Source: Cacajao melanocephalus
Lineage: Eukaryota; Chordata; Mammalia; Primates; Pitheciidae
Reading direction: 5' to 3'
NCBI GenBank assembly: GCA_963573385.1
Contig: CAUYLG010041567.1
Span: forward strand, 47,753 to 111,752
DNA length: 64,000 bases
The notes beneath the pieces were generated by a model, which ran no database searches, was not told the origin of the DNA, and saw nothing but the letters and a program-made list of their open reading frames with translations. Both the position numbers and the translations under genes were made by a program. This document shows, piece after piece, positions 1 through 11,020 of the stretch (positions are counted from its first letter, which is position 1; every line of letters starts with the position of its first letter).

Positions 1-224
1 TCCTTCCCTAAGCACAGTAAGTCCACTGGACCCATAGGCCCTTCCTCCTGAGAGGGAAGGAGCCAAGGCCCTACTTCCAGGTCCTAGCACCTCCACACCC
101 CTCCTGGGGCTTGCCATCACCATGGAAATGGGTGGAGGATGCACTCCCCAAAACCCCACTTCAGAAACTTGGCCTTTGGACGCTCAGGACTAAGTTTGAA
201 GGGATCTAAAGTCATTACTGGCTC
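1..224. other. Unique sequence, nothing recognised
   Basis: No repeat family, exon or regulatory motif stands out in this opening stretch of moderately GC-rich DNA. Confidence 0.5.
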
Positions 225-400
225 TGTTCTCCCTCCATCCCATTATACAAGATGGGGAAACTGAAGCCTAGACAAAGGAAGTCTTGATTCTTGAGATGTC
301 CCAGCTGGAAAGTTCTCAGGTGTCAGATGGCCCCACTGTTCCATTATATAGATGAGAGAACTGAGGCAAAGGGACCATCTTCAGAGAGACTTGCAGTAGG
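225..400 (-). repeat. MIR fragments (two cores)
   Basis: Two short matches to the antisense MIR core are seen: 'gatggggaaactgaagcc' near 252 and 'agatgagagaactgaggc' near 349. They may be two pieces of MIR-class SINEs. The rest of the interval is too diverged to place. Confidence 0.45.
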
Positions 401-565
401 TGCCCCCTGCAATTGGCTTCTGGAGGAATTGCTTTTTTTCCTTCCTCACAGGTGCCATAATTTGAAGCATGTGTTGTTTTGTGTTTGGTATCTCTTCTCC
501 TGCTGGTGAACAAACCAAGGCCAGGACCGTTTATTCATGGTCATATCCCAGGGTTTGGTACACCC

Positions 566-805
566 TGTGGCAGACAGAGCATTGGCTCTGGGGCCAGCTG
601 GCCGAGTTCAAATTCCAGCTCTGCCAAGGCTGTAAGACATTGGGCAGGTCACTTCTCTTCTCTCTCAGGCTCTTCATCTGTGAAATGGGAGAATGATGTC
701 ATCTGTATCACAGGCTTGTTTTGAAGATTGCCTCTGATTGTATAAGCCCCCAGCCTTGCATGTCAAGTGTATAGCCAATATCAGCTGTTACTATTAGTGG
801 ATGCC
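566..805 (+). repeat. MIR SINE
   Basis: Sense MIR order is preserved: 'gagcattggctctggggcc', a 'gagttcaaattccagctctg' core, 'gggcaggtcact', 'tcttcatctgtgaaatggg', then the 3' 'tgttactatta'. It is near full length and diverged, as expected for this old mammalian SINE. Confidence 0.75.
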
Positions 806-904
806 CAGTACATATTTGTTGAATGAATAAGCAGAATCCACCCACCTGCCCCACTGAAGGGCTTTTCCTCAGGATGTCTGGGGCTACCTCCTCCTGAGTC
901 TGTT

Positions 905-1195
905 ACTTTTATTGAGACAGGCTATTGCTCTGTCACCCAGGCTGGAGTACAGTGGCATAACCATGGCTCCCTGAAGCCTTGACCTCCCAGGCTCAAGTGA
1001 CCCTCCTACCTCAGCCTCCCAGGTAGCTGGGATTATAGGCACTCACCACCACACCAGGCTAACTTTTTTATTTGTGTAGAGACAGGGTATCACTATGTGC
1101 CCTGGCTGGTCTCAAACTCCTGGCCTCAAGCAATCCTCTTGCCTCAGCCTCCCAAAGTGCTAGGATTATAGGTGTGAGCCACTGTGCCCAGCCTC
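905..1195 (-). repeat. Alu SINE (old, J-like)
   Basis: Both arms are present in antisense order, from 'gagacaggctattgctctg' to 'gtgagccactgtgcccagcc'. The A-tail (antisense T-run) is absent. The arm signature 'ctgaagccttgacctcccag' points to an old J-type copy. Confidence 0.9.
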
Positions 1196-1535
1196 ACATT
1201 TTTTTCATTCCAGCAGACATTGACCTCTCACCTGCCTTGTCAGAGGGCCTTGAAATTTAGCATAAATTATAATCCCTTGGAGGGACTTGATGTGAATTCC
1301 TGGCCTCACCAAGACCACTGGGATCCAGGTCTCTGTGGACAGAGTCCAAGGTCTGATGGCCGTGGGTACTCCATGCTTGTCAGTGGCTCTAGCACTGTTG
1401 TGGTTGCCTTGAGGGGTTCAGTGAAGAACTGTCCTGTAGCCATTGGGCTGACCATGTGGGTGAGACAGCCTTACTCACTCTCAGCAGGAGCTCTGCCCTC
1501 TGGGACAGGTGCTGGAAGCTTGAGCAAGGTGCTGG
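1196..1535. other. Unique sequence
   Basis: No repeat is recognised here. One frame stays open for about 125 codons, but it has no domain, no family resemblance and no splice context. Confidence 0.4.
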
Positions 1536-1539
1536 GCCC

Positions 1540-1735
1540 AGAGAGGAGCCATCCGGGATAGCCTCCTGGAAGCGGTGGGTTTTGGCCAGGCCTGAAAGAG
1601 TGGGACGGATGTTGCCCAGCTGAGATTGGCAGATGGCATTGTGGATGGGGGAACAGAGCCCACAAAGTGGTGCAGGCAGGAAAAACAGGTTGTGCCTGGT
1701 GTGTGGTGTGGGATGAGCTGGTAGATGATATATTT
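1540..1735 (-). repeat. L2 LINE fragment
   Basis: The pattern 'gcctcctggaagcggtggg...ccaggcctgaaagagtggga' matches the antisense of the L2 3' region, where the sense strand reads 'cctccaggaagccttccc'. Edges are uncertain. Confidence 0.45.
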
Positions 1736-1769
1736 GGAGAAGTAGGAGGGATTTATCTGGATTGTCAAA

Positions 1770-2184
1770 GACTTCGAATGCTACATCTTATACAAACCCC
1801 TTGATTTCCTTTCTCTATTTTCCTTCTGTCACTTGAGGGTTTTAGGACCCATTTTTTCCATTCGATGACCCCAATTTCTACTCTTCCCCACCAGCTCCAG
1901 TTCTTTCCCACTCCCCATCCCCTCTTTAAACTCATGCATACCCTGACCTCCCTATCTGTTTCCTATGAAATGAATCTATGCTGAAGTCACAGTGGGCAAA
2001 AATGAGTTGATTGTCTCAGGGTCAGGGAGGGGTTTCTCGTAACAGGGGCCTTCAGTGCCTCAGCCCAAGACAGAGACTCCAGCAGTGGAAACTTGGGCAG
2101 CACAGTGGGGACATCTCAGAGAACATTGTTAGGTCTGTCACCCCACAGTGTGTGGTGTGGCCATTTCCAGGCTCTCCCTCCTTC
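1770..2184. other. Unique sequence, pyrimidine-rich
   Basis: The stretch is C/T-rich from about 1800 to 1930. No repeat family or exon is supportable. Confidence 0.4.
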
Positions 2185-2300
2185 TTGAAGTTTTGCTTAT
2201 GCCACTCCCTGTGCTGGGCACTGTCCCTGCCCTCAGAGTGCTCTCTCTGGCTGGGAGATGTGGTGGTGCAGGACTTTCAGATCTCCTGGAGGCAGAACCT
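2185..2300 (-). repeat. L2 LINE fragment
   Basis: 'ccctgtgctgggcactgtc' followed by 'ctgccctcagagtgctctc' corresponds to the L2 3' terminus in antisense. Confidence 0.5.
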
Positions 2301-2589
2301 CAGAGAAGGCTGAGGCTGGTCCATCATCAGCACCCCCAGCTCCCAGTTAGGGCCAAGGGTTATTCAGAAGAGGGCTGACCTCCTGTGTCTATGGACTTGA
2401 CAAGAGTCAGGTAATAGGATCAGATTAGAAACAAAGCTATTGGGGCTTAGAGGGAGGAGAGATGGATTCTTTAGTGTGTGTGGAAGGGACAGTGGGAGAG
2501 GAGTCAGGGGGCAGATGGGGCCAGATCGTGGAACACTGAGCACCAGCATCAGCCCAGGTCAAGAGAAGCGGTCGTCATCTGCTTGTTTG

Positions 2590-2700
2590 TCCGTTGATTC
2601 AGTTAGTATTTGTTGAGCATCTACCATGTACTGGGGTTGAGCACCTACCCTGTGCTGGGGTGCTGTGGAAAATGAAACATGCTCACACAGTCTTGATGGT
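2590..2700 (-). repeat. L2 LINE 3' end
   Basis: 'gtatttgttgagcatctacc' and 'ctgtgctggggtgctgtgg' are the antisense of the L2 terminal 'caataaatatttgttgaa' region. A second 'gagcacctaccctgtgctgg' follows, suggesting a small internal duplication. Confidence 0.55.
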
Positions 2701-2784
2701 CAGGGTATGCATTTTGGCACTTCCATGGAAAAGCTGTGGGACTCTGGGTACAAGTGACAGGTGACCTCAAAAGAATGTGACTTA

Positions 2785-3000
2785 CAGCTTAGGCAACATA
2801 GCAAGACCCCATCTTCACAAAAATTTAAAAATTTAAAAATTAGCCGAATGTGGTGACATGCGCCTGTAGTCCTAACTACTTAGGAGGCTGAGACAGGAGG
2901 ATCACTTGAGCCCAAAAGTTTGAGGCTACAGTGAGCTATGATTGTGCTACTGCACTCCAGCCTGGATGACAGAGCAAGATTCTTAAATAATAATAACAAC
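2785..3000 (+). repeat. Alu SINE, 5'-truncated
   Basis: The copy starts inside the left arm ('ggcaacatagcaagacccca') and runs through a right arm with 'gcactccagcctggatgac'. It ends in an A-rich tail decayed to AAT/AAC repeats. It looks like an old, J-type Alu. Confidence 0.85.
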
Positions 3001-3009
3001 AACAACAGT

Positions 3010-3450
3010 AGCTTAGTTAGGATAAAAATTTATTTATCTCCCAAGTATGAGACTGGCTAGGCAGTTCAGGGCCTAGTTGGTGGCTCCATGATCATTAAGA
3101 ACCTAGACTCCTTCAATTAGGAGTTGTTACTGTGCCTTCCATATAATGGAGCTTCACTTCATGATTCCTGATGACTGTTCCAGCTCCAGCCATCTTATCC
3201 ACATTCCAGCCATATTGTGTGTATGACCCCTGAAGCTGATTTTCTTAGAAATTGCACGTATGACTTCTGTTTATATCCTTCTACTGAAAACATAGTCACA
3301 CGGCCATACCTATCTGCACAGGCCAGAGGGAAATGTACACTTTATTATAGATTGCCAAGGGCCCAGCTGAAATCAGGAGTTCAGTTACCAAAGAAGGAAA
3401 GAGAAGATATGGGGGCGCAATTAGCAATGCCTGCCACACTGTTTCTTCAT
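3010..3450 (+). repeat. Unassigned interspersed repeat
   Basis: Similar blocks occur here and at 34310-34640: 'tggctccatgatcat', 'agctccagccat', 'gtcacacggccatacct' and a final 'ttagcaatgcctgccaca'. I recognise it as a dispersed mammalian repeat, possibly LTR-derived, but cannot name the family. Confidence 0.4.
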
Positions 3451-3454
3451 CTGA

Positions 3455-3952
<498 letters not shown>

Positions 3953-4043
3953 TAGAAGGGGAAACACACATTAAACAAACAAATAACATCAAGCAATGAA
4001 AACTATTATGATTTTTAAAATCAGGAATAATGAGTGATACAGG

Positions 4044-4345
4044 ACCAGGCACAGTGGCTCACACCTGTAATCCCAGAATTTTGGGAGGCCAAGGCGGGCA
4101 GATCACCTGAGGTCCAGAGTTCGAGACCAGAGTGGCCAATATGGCCAAACCCCATCTCTACTAAAAATACAAAAAAAATTTAGCCAGGCATGGTGGCATG
4201 TGCCTGTAGTCCCATCTACTTGGGAGACTAGGCAGGAGAATTACTTGAACCCGGGAGACGGAGGTCACAGTGAGCCAAGATTGTGCCACTGCACTCCAGC
4301 CTGGGCAAGACAGAGGGAGACTCCCTCTCAAAAAAAAGAAAAAGA
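4044..4345 (+). repeat. Alu SINE
   Basis: Full dimer running from 'ggcacagtggctcacacctg' to the A-rich tail 'aaaaaaaagaaaaag'. It lies 102 bp downstream of the opposite-strand Alu. Confidence 0.93.
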
Positions 4346-4660
4346 ATGATATGGATGTACGATTTTAGGTGTAGGGAATGTAGCCTGAAGAAGGGATATT
4401 TGAGCACAGACCCAAATGAAGTAAGGGACAAGCCATTGACGGAAAGGGGGATCTGAGCAGAGGGAATGACAAGGGTGAAGGCCTTGAGGCAGGAGGGCGC
4501 CTGGTTCCTGAGGAGCAGGAAGGAGGCTGGAGCTGCTGCAGTCACTTTATGGGTCACTGTGAGGATAAAAAGGGCGATGGATATGATGTGCCCAGCATTC
4601 ATCCCAGTTGTTCAACAAATAAGGTACCCACATGTCATGATTTGCCCAGCACAGTTCTGG

Positions 4661-5429
4661 AGTAATTACTAACAGCTTCCTTTTCAAGCTCTTTTTCAAG
4701 CATCCCCATTGGGATAATAAAGTATGTGGTCATCACATCAATAAATAATAGCTATTTATTGGGAAATTATATTCCCCAAGGCATTTCTGGGAAAGCAGCA
4801 TCCCTGCGTCTCAGGGGATGAGCTGTCTTCCCCTGACTACCATCTTCCCAAGCCCCGCCCCGTGTTCCTGCCCTGAAGGAGCAGCCCCACCAGGCACAGC
4901 TGTGCTGATGCCAGGCCCTCATCCTCATGAGCTCCTGGGCAGGTGAGTGCACCGGTGTCTCACGGTTGCCACATTTTTAGCCTGTGGGTTCCAGGCGGCT
5001 TCTTCGTGTCCTCAGACATGTATCTGGAGGAGGTGCCATGGGGACAGGATGGGGATTTGCACAGGGAGGCAGGAGGCTGACAGGGGTCACACCTAGATCG
5101 TCCTGTGAGCTCAGCTTGCCCTTAGTCCCCCCAGCCCCTTGCCATCAGTTTCTCTTTGTGTGCTGGAGACAGTTTCCTTGTGGACATGAGGGATGCAAAT
5201 GAGGTAGCAGATGAGTAGCCCAGGGGCTGTGGGAGGCAGGAGCAAGTGCCTGGGTGACAGCAGTGCCTCCTGGGCGGGGCAGTGGGGTCCTGTAACCTTA
5301 TCCATCCACCTGGCCCTGGCGAGACCCCTTCTCCATCCCCAGCACCTGCCTCATCCTGACCCTGCTGAGACTCAGAATTCAGCTTCCTTTAATATCTCGA
5401 TTTGCAAGTGCTTAATAAAAATACATGCC
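4661..5429. other. Unique GC-rich sequence
   Basis: No repeat is recognised. A donor-like 'gggcaggtgagtg' occurs at about 4937-4949, but no convincing acceptor partner was found. The proximal part is AT-rich ('tagctatttattggg' near 4750). Confidence 0.4.
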
Positions 5430-5520
5430 TGACTTCCTTGGTCTTTAAAATGGGCCTGATAGTGTCCATCTGTCATTTTCCTGGGGTGAATCAGATGATA
5501 CAATGGCTGACAAGGGCATG
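5430..5520 (+). repeat. MIR fragment (weak)
   Basis: 'ttggtctttaaaatgggcct' followed by 'gaatcagatgatacaatg' resembles the MIR 3' half in sense. It is short and diverged. Confidence 0.35.
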
Positions 5521-5909
5521 CCCTCTGTACCAGGGCAGCAGGTGAGGAGGGGCCAGGTCATGACCTCCTTTTTTCCAAAAAGTGTCAGCCCAGGCCTCTG
5601 TATACAGGTGATCATGAAGTGCTTCTCACAGCAGATGGCAGAGAGGTGATATGTGCTGAGGGCTGCTGACCAATTTGGCTCAGTCTCCCTTTTGCAGATG
5701 CTGGAGGGGACCATCCTTCACTGCCTTACTCCTTCCCCAGTGGGCTGTGGGCCTCTGCTGCCCCAGAGGCTGCTTGTGAGTCGGGGAAGGAGGGCTGTTT
5801 CTACCAGCACCACAAGCCCCTCACTCAGGAATCCCAAAGGCCTGAGGTGTCAGATGTCATACTGGGGCAGCTGGATTGTTGGTTTATGTCTGTGGGCCCA
5901 GATATATCT

Positions 5910-6070
5910 AAGCTTCAGTCCCGACTCCAGCGTGTGCCTCGGGCCCTCCAGCGAGTGACTTCATCTCTCGAACTTCCGGTTTCTCCTCTGTGAAATGGAG
6001 ATCGTAAGAGAGGCTGCTCCCGGAGTGGCTGGGAGCACCCTGCCTGGCACAGAGGAGGGAGTGGCACCCA
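5910..6070 (+). repeat. MIR SINE fragment
   Basis: Order is 'gagtgacttcatctctcg', 'tttctcctctgtgaaatgg', then 'accctgcctggcacagagg', matching the MIR central to 3' region in sense. Confidence 0.6.
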
Positions 6071-6178
6071 CTGCTCCCACTCTGTTGGGATTACTGCCAT
6101 CTTTGTGCAGTCTTTTCCGGGTGGGCAAGACCTGAGATGACATCAGTACTTTGTAAATGGCAGACCCCCTACAAGAGG

Positions 6179-6671
6179 AATCCCCAGTCCTTGGCCACAA
6201 CCAGTACTGGTCCATGGCCTGTTAGGAACTGGGCTGCACAGCAGGAGGTGAGCAGCAGGCCTGTTAGATCAGCGGCAGCATTAGATTCTTAGAGGAACTC
6301 AAACCCTGCTGTGAACCGTGAATGCGAGGGATCCAGGCTGAGTGCTCCTTATGAGAATCTAATGCCTGATAGTCTGTCACTGTCACCCATCACCCCCAGA
6401 TGGGACTGTCTAGTTGCACGAAAATCAGCTCAGGGCTCACACTGGTTCTGCATTATGGTGAGTTGTATAGTTATTTTAGTATATATTACAATGTAATAAT
6501 AGTAACAATAAATGTAATGCTCTTGAATCATCCCGAAACCATCCCCACTTCTCTGTGGAAAAACATGTTGGTAGGGAGGATAGACAATATCTCCCCTCCT
6601 GGAGCTTGCTTTAGAAATGAGGGCTTCTCCAAACCCACCTGCTCTGGTGCTGAAAAGGTTGGGGACCACTG
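6179..6671 (-). mobile_element. MER1-like hAT (Charlie) DNA transposon
   Basis: Non-autonomous hAT element of about 493 bp. The right end reads 'aggttggggaccactg', the inverted form of the cagtggtccccaacc terminus. Internal landmarks are 'ggcctgttaggaactgggc', 'agcagcaggcctgttagatc' and 'gagaatctaatgcctgatag'. No transposase frame exists. The MER1A name is from memory of the family; hAT class is the safer statement. Confidence 0.75.
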
Positions 6672-6714
6672 CTCTATGAGACAGCAGGGCAGGCACAAGG
6701 TCACAGTCTTTAAT

Positions 6715-7660
6715 TTGTTCGACAGATATTTACTAAGCACTTACTATGCCCCAGACACTGTACTGGGGGCTATGGGTGTGATGCACTGCCAGGTCAGGTG
6801 GTATAAGTGCTAAAAAGCAAAATGACTAGGACAAATTGCTAGGAAGTGCAGGCAGGCAAGACAAGGTGTCTGGTCCAGGACCAGGTAGGCCTCTCTGAGG
6901 AGGTGACAGCTACAAAAGCTCAGGGAATGGAGGGAGGGAGGGAGTCCTGGGCGATCCAGTGAAGAGTGGTCCTGGCGGCAGAAACAGCAAGTGCAGAGGG
7001 CCTGGGGTGGAACGGCTGCAACTGAAGAAGAGCCAGGAGGCCAGAGTGGGGGAAGGAGGGTGTGATGGTGAGAGTGGGGGGTGTCAGAGATGTGCATGGA
7101 GCCAGACCTTGTGGGACCCTGTAAGCCAGGGCGGTCTCAGCCTCCACTCAGTGAGATGGGAGCCACTGAGGGCTTTGAGCAGAGACTGTCTCAACAGGAC
7201 CATCTGGCTACGGTGTGGAGACCGGGCTGAAAGGATCATGAGTGGAGGCAGGGAGGCCATGGGGCCTCTAATTTGGGGGAGAGGTGATGGTGGCTGGGAC
7301 CCAGTGGCTGAGGTGGAGGTGAGGAGGGCCAGCTGGATTCTAGAGATGCTTCGAAGGGTGGAGAAGCAGTGTTTCCTGGAGGATTGGGTGTGGGGTGAGA
7401 GAGAGGAGTCCAGGAAGATGGGAAGGTTTTTGTCGGGGAAAAAAACCTGGAGCCACCCTCAAGTGGGATGGAGAAAACTGCAGGAGGAGCAGGTTCAGGA
7501 GAGGAAGGGAAGGTGGTGAAAATGGCCTGATACCTTTTAGACATCCAGGTGGAGAGGCTCCGTGGGCAGTGCTGCATGGAGACATCTGGAGTTTGGGGGA
7601 GGCCGGGCTGGACGTGCCAGTGACCAGGACAGGAGGCTGGAAGGGTCACCAAGGAGTGAG
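6715..7660 (-). repeat. L2 LINE, long antisense copy
   Basis: The element begins at its 3' end ('cagatatttactaagcactt') and runs back through 'gcctctctgaggaggtgac', 'tggagccagaccttgtggg', 'gatgggagccactgagggc' and 'tagacatccaggtggagag'. At about 950 bp it is the longest continuous L2 here. A 186-codon open frame inside it is a chance product of antisense L2. Confidence 0.75.
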
Positions 7661-7839
7661 TGTTGGTAGAGGGTGAGGGGCTGGGGCCCTCATGGTCACT
7701 TCAGGCGGGGAGGTGTGGGTGACAGGAAGCGTATCTGGTGAACTGAAAGTCTAGATGTTGGTCTGTTATAAAGACATAAAGAAGACTGGGCCCCTTGCTG
7801 TTATGTAACATCTGCGAGAGGGGGCAGCAGAAATGAGTG
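7661..7839. other. Unique sequence
   Basis: G-rich transition between L2 and MIR relics. Nothing else is recognised. Confidence 0.3.
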
Positions 7840-7965
7840 GCTGCTCAGGAGGCCTGGGTTCTGTGCTGCCCCCACCTCCTCCTCCGTCCACTGTGTGGCC
7901 TTGCTCATGGACCTGCCCTCTCTGAGCCTCGGTTCCTTGACTCTGGCGAATTGTCCTTTTGGCAT
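7840..7965 (+). repeat. MIR SINE fragment
   Basis: 'gaggcctgggttctgtgctg', 'tccactgtgtggccttgctc', 'ctctctgagcctcggttcc' follow the sense MIR core order. Confidence 0.6.
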
Positions 7966-7989
7966 CTCCTGTGGAGGTGCTGGGGCAGC

Positions 7990-8475
7990 CTTGGAGACTC
8001 CAAGGGCCCTAGAACCATGGAAAATGGGGAGAAGGGGTGGGCAGGGGTCCCAATGAGCTCAGGGCGAGGGTGGGGAAAAAGCTAGGCCTGCAGAGCAGCT
8101 TTCCTGGAGGGGTTTGCAGACAGGGAAGCCACAGCTTAGAGGAAGACCCCCTCCAAGCCACTCTGCCCTGTGGCAGGTCCTGCTGGGATGACTGAGAGGG
8201 GGCGGCTCTGGCAGGAGTCACATGGTGACTTCAGCTGTCCCTGCAAAGTGGCTGAGTCAGCATCTGGGCTGGGCTGGGCTTCAGTGCCCAGGTGCAGCTT
8301 CTCCATGGCCAGGCAGGAGAGGGGAGGCCCCTTCCGCCCTCTCCTCAGCCTTGGGGCCTTTTTTTTGCTGCTGACCTTTTTGAGGACTCTTTTTTTGTTT
8401 TCACCATAAAGGGCAGAAGCATTTCTTGTAAGCACCTGGTTACAAACTTAGCACATGCAGGCCACAAGGGGCCCA
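7990..8475. other. Unique sequence with MARE/NF-E2-like site
   Basis: This is non-repetitive DNA. At 8251-8262 'gctgagtcagca' matches 12 of 13 bases of the palindromic Maf recognition element (TGCTGAGTCAGCA) and includes the NF-E2/AP-1 core TGAGTCA. Whether it is bound is unknown. Confidence 0.4.
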
Positions 8476-8479
8476 GGAG

Positions 8480-8605
8480 CCGTACAGCTGGGGAAGCTGA
8501 GGCCTGGTGTTGGAGAGAGACTTGTCCTGGTCACAGGAGCTGGAGCAGAGCTGGGGCTCCAACCTGGGTCTGCCACTTTGCCATTCAGAACTCTGAGGAA
8601 CTTAG
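8480..8605 (-). repeat. MIR SINE fragment
   Basis: 'gggaagctgaggcctgg', 'cttgtcctggtcacaggag' and 'tggggctccaacctggg' follow antisense MIR order. Confidence 0.6.
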
Positions 8606-8744
8606 GGGACTGGGGAGGAAGAGGAGCGGACAAAGGCAGTGAGAAGATGCAGCAGCTCTGATGGCCGGCTCAGCCCAAGAGGCAGGAGGCCACACCTGCC
8701 AGGGGCTTCCTATAGATCCAGTTCTATACAGAATGTCCCGTGTG

Positions 8745-8890
8745 CTCCTGCCCACAACTGTGCCATCATCATATCCGTCTGAGTCAGAGAGGTTGAGCGG
8801 CTTACCTAAGGTCACCTGGCAAGTGAGGGGCAGAAGTGGGTTTGCATCCAGGTCAGCTCCCTCAAGCACCTGCTCTCTTTCCCCTACTGC
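8745..8890 (-). repeat. MIR SINE fragment
   Basis: 'gagtcagagaggttgagcgg', 'cttacctaaggtcacctggc' and 'gtgggtttgcatccaggtc' are the antisense MIR core. Confidence 0.65.
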
Positions 8891-9104
8891 CCCTTGACAA
8901 CTGTGGAGAACCAAACGGGAGGCAGGTGTGGGAAGGACAGAGTTCCCTGCCTGCTGGCCAGCCTCTCACTCCAGAGCACACTCTCTCTGGAAGATTTGTC
9001 AACTCCACCGGTGTCCCTCTGAACACTCACAGTCCCCATATGGGCAGCTCCATCCCTGACCTTTCCCTGGAGCTCTCCTGGAAGGCATTCCCAATGTCCT
9101 GATT

Positions 9105-9178
9105 GAGCCCAGGAGTTCAAAGCTGCAGTGAACTGCTGTCACCCCACTGCACTCCAGTGTGGGTGACAGAGCCAGACC
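9105..9178 (+). repeat. Alu right-arm fragment (half of a chimera)
   Basis: Sense right-arm Alu from 'gagcccaggagttcaaagct' to 'gggtgacagagccagacc'. It stops without an A-tail and is fused directly to an antisense Alu head at 9179. Confidence 0.8.
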
Positions 9179-9227
9179 TCAGCCTCCCAAAGTATTGGGA
9201 TTACAAGCATGAGCCACTGCGCCCCGC
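9179..9227 (-). repeat. Alu left-arm start fragment (half of a chimera)
   Basis: 'tcagcctcccaaagtattgg' to 'agccactgcgccccgc' is the first ~48 bp of Alu in antisense. L1 sequence follows immediately. Confidence 0.8.
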
Positions 9228-9228
9228 A

Positions 9229-9445
9229 GCATGTTTTTGATGTTCATCTGTGTTGTTGCATGTTTCAGTGCTTTATTCCTTTTTAATGCTGAATAATATT
9301 CCATTTTATGGACATTCCACATTTTGCTTATCTGTTTGCTGGTCAATGGGCATTATTTCCAGCTTGGGGCTATTATGAATAATGCTGCTATGAATAATCA
9401 CATACAAGTATTCCTGGGGACATATATTTTCATTTCTCTCGTATA
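9229..9445 (-). repeat. L1 LINE fragment (old L1M type)
   Basis: Antisense of the L1 ORF2 end and 3' UTR: 'gctgaataatattccatttt', 'ggctattatgaataatgctg', 'tattcctggggacatatatt'. No intact frame. Confidence 0.85.
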
Positions 9446-9454
9446 ATCTCCCTT

Positions 9455-9720
9455 TTTCCATCCCACCAGACCTTGATTCCTATTGAGGAGCCACACAGTT
9501 GTAGGGAAACTAACGCCACCCTTCCCATGAGGATAGAGCTCAGGCCCCAGGGTAAGCCAGTCAGGGCACAGAGCTCATGATCCTGGCTAGGCCAATCAGT
9601 GTGTTCCATCCTCCAGGCTTGATGATTGGTTCTTGGATGGGCAAGTGAGATAAGCCAGTCCAATCAGAGTGACTCTTAGGACTGGGACTGGAACATTAGT
9701 CCTTTCTCATGCCCCTAATG
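9455..9720 (+). repeat. Unassigned CCAAT-rich interspersed repeat
   Basis: Contains 'aggccaatcagtgtgttcca', 'gatgattggttcttggatgg' and 'ccagtccaatcagagtgact'. The reverse complement of the same pattern appears at 27220-27620. I recognise it as a dispersed repeat with clustered CCAAT/ATTGG boxes but cannot name it. Confidence 0.4.
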
Positions 9721-10408
<688 letters not shown>

Positions 10409-10439
10409 TTATAACCAAAAGCTTAGTATTCAATATACT

Positions 10440-11020
10440 CCCCAGGCATCAGGACAGAAACCTAGGAGTCATCCCTGACTCCTCCCTCTACCTCATTCCC
10501 CGCATCAAACCAGCCCCAAATTGGATTGATTTTTAGTTGAAGTGTCTCCTGAATCTGTCTGCTGTCTTCGGGCCCCAGTGCCCTAGGTAAACCATTGTCA
10601 GCTCTCTCCTGGATCATGCCACCCACCTCTAGACTGACCCACATAGCTACCAGGTGATCTTTCTCCCATACACATTTGATGAAGCCCCCATTGCTCCCAG
10701 GGTAAAGGCCAGACTCCCTAGATTGGTACTGCAGGACCCTCATAAGCAAGCCCCCACCTACATTTCCAGCCCCATCTCTCCTTTCCCTCCTCTCTGCCTC
10801 CCCCAGAGCACACAGACCAGCACCTGACTTGCGCAGAAGTTATAAAACATGGCATGCTCTCCCCTCTTCCTGGCTTTTGTGCCAGCTGTTCTTTCTGCCT
10901 CCAATGCCCTTCCCCACTTTGCCCGCCTAGTGGACACCTCTGTATCCTCTAAGGCCCAGCCAAAGCCTTGCCTCCTTTTTGCTCTTTCTGTAATCACCCC
11001 AGCCTGGGTCAGGGCTTCCA
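10440..11020 (+). repeat. L2 LINE, sense
   Basis: Follows L2 order over ~580 bp: 'ctaggagtcatccctgactc', 'ctctctcctggatcatgcc', 'accaggtgatctttctccc', 'ccttcctggct' and 'gtatcctctaaggcccagcc'. The 3' terminus is missing or decayed beyond about 11020. Confidence 0.75.

Noticed and set aside
566..805. tRNA-like A/B boxes in MIR copies
   Set aside because: MIR is tRNA-derived, so box-like text is expected. No cloverleaf or intact tRNA gene is present.
6959..7519. 186-codon plus-strand frame
   Set aside because: Lies entirely in an antisense L2, where stop-poor G-rich sequence commonly stays open.
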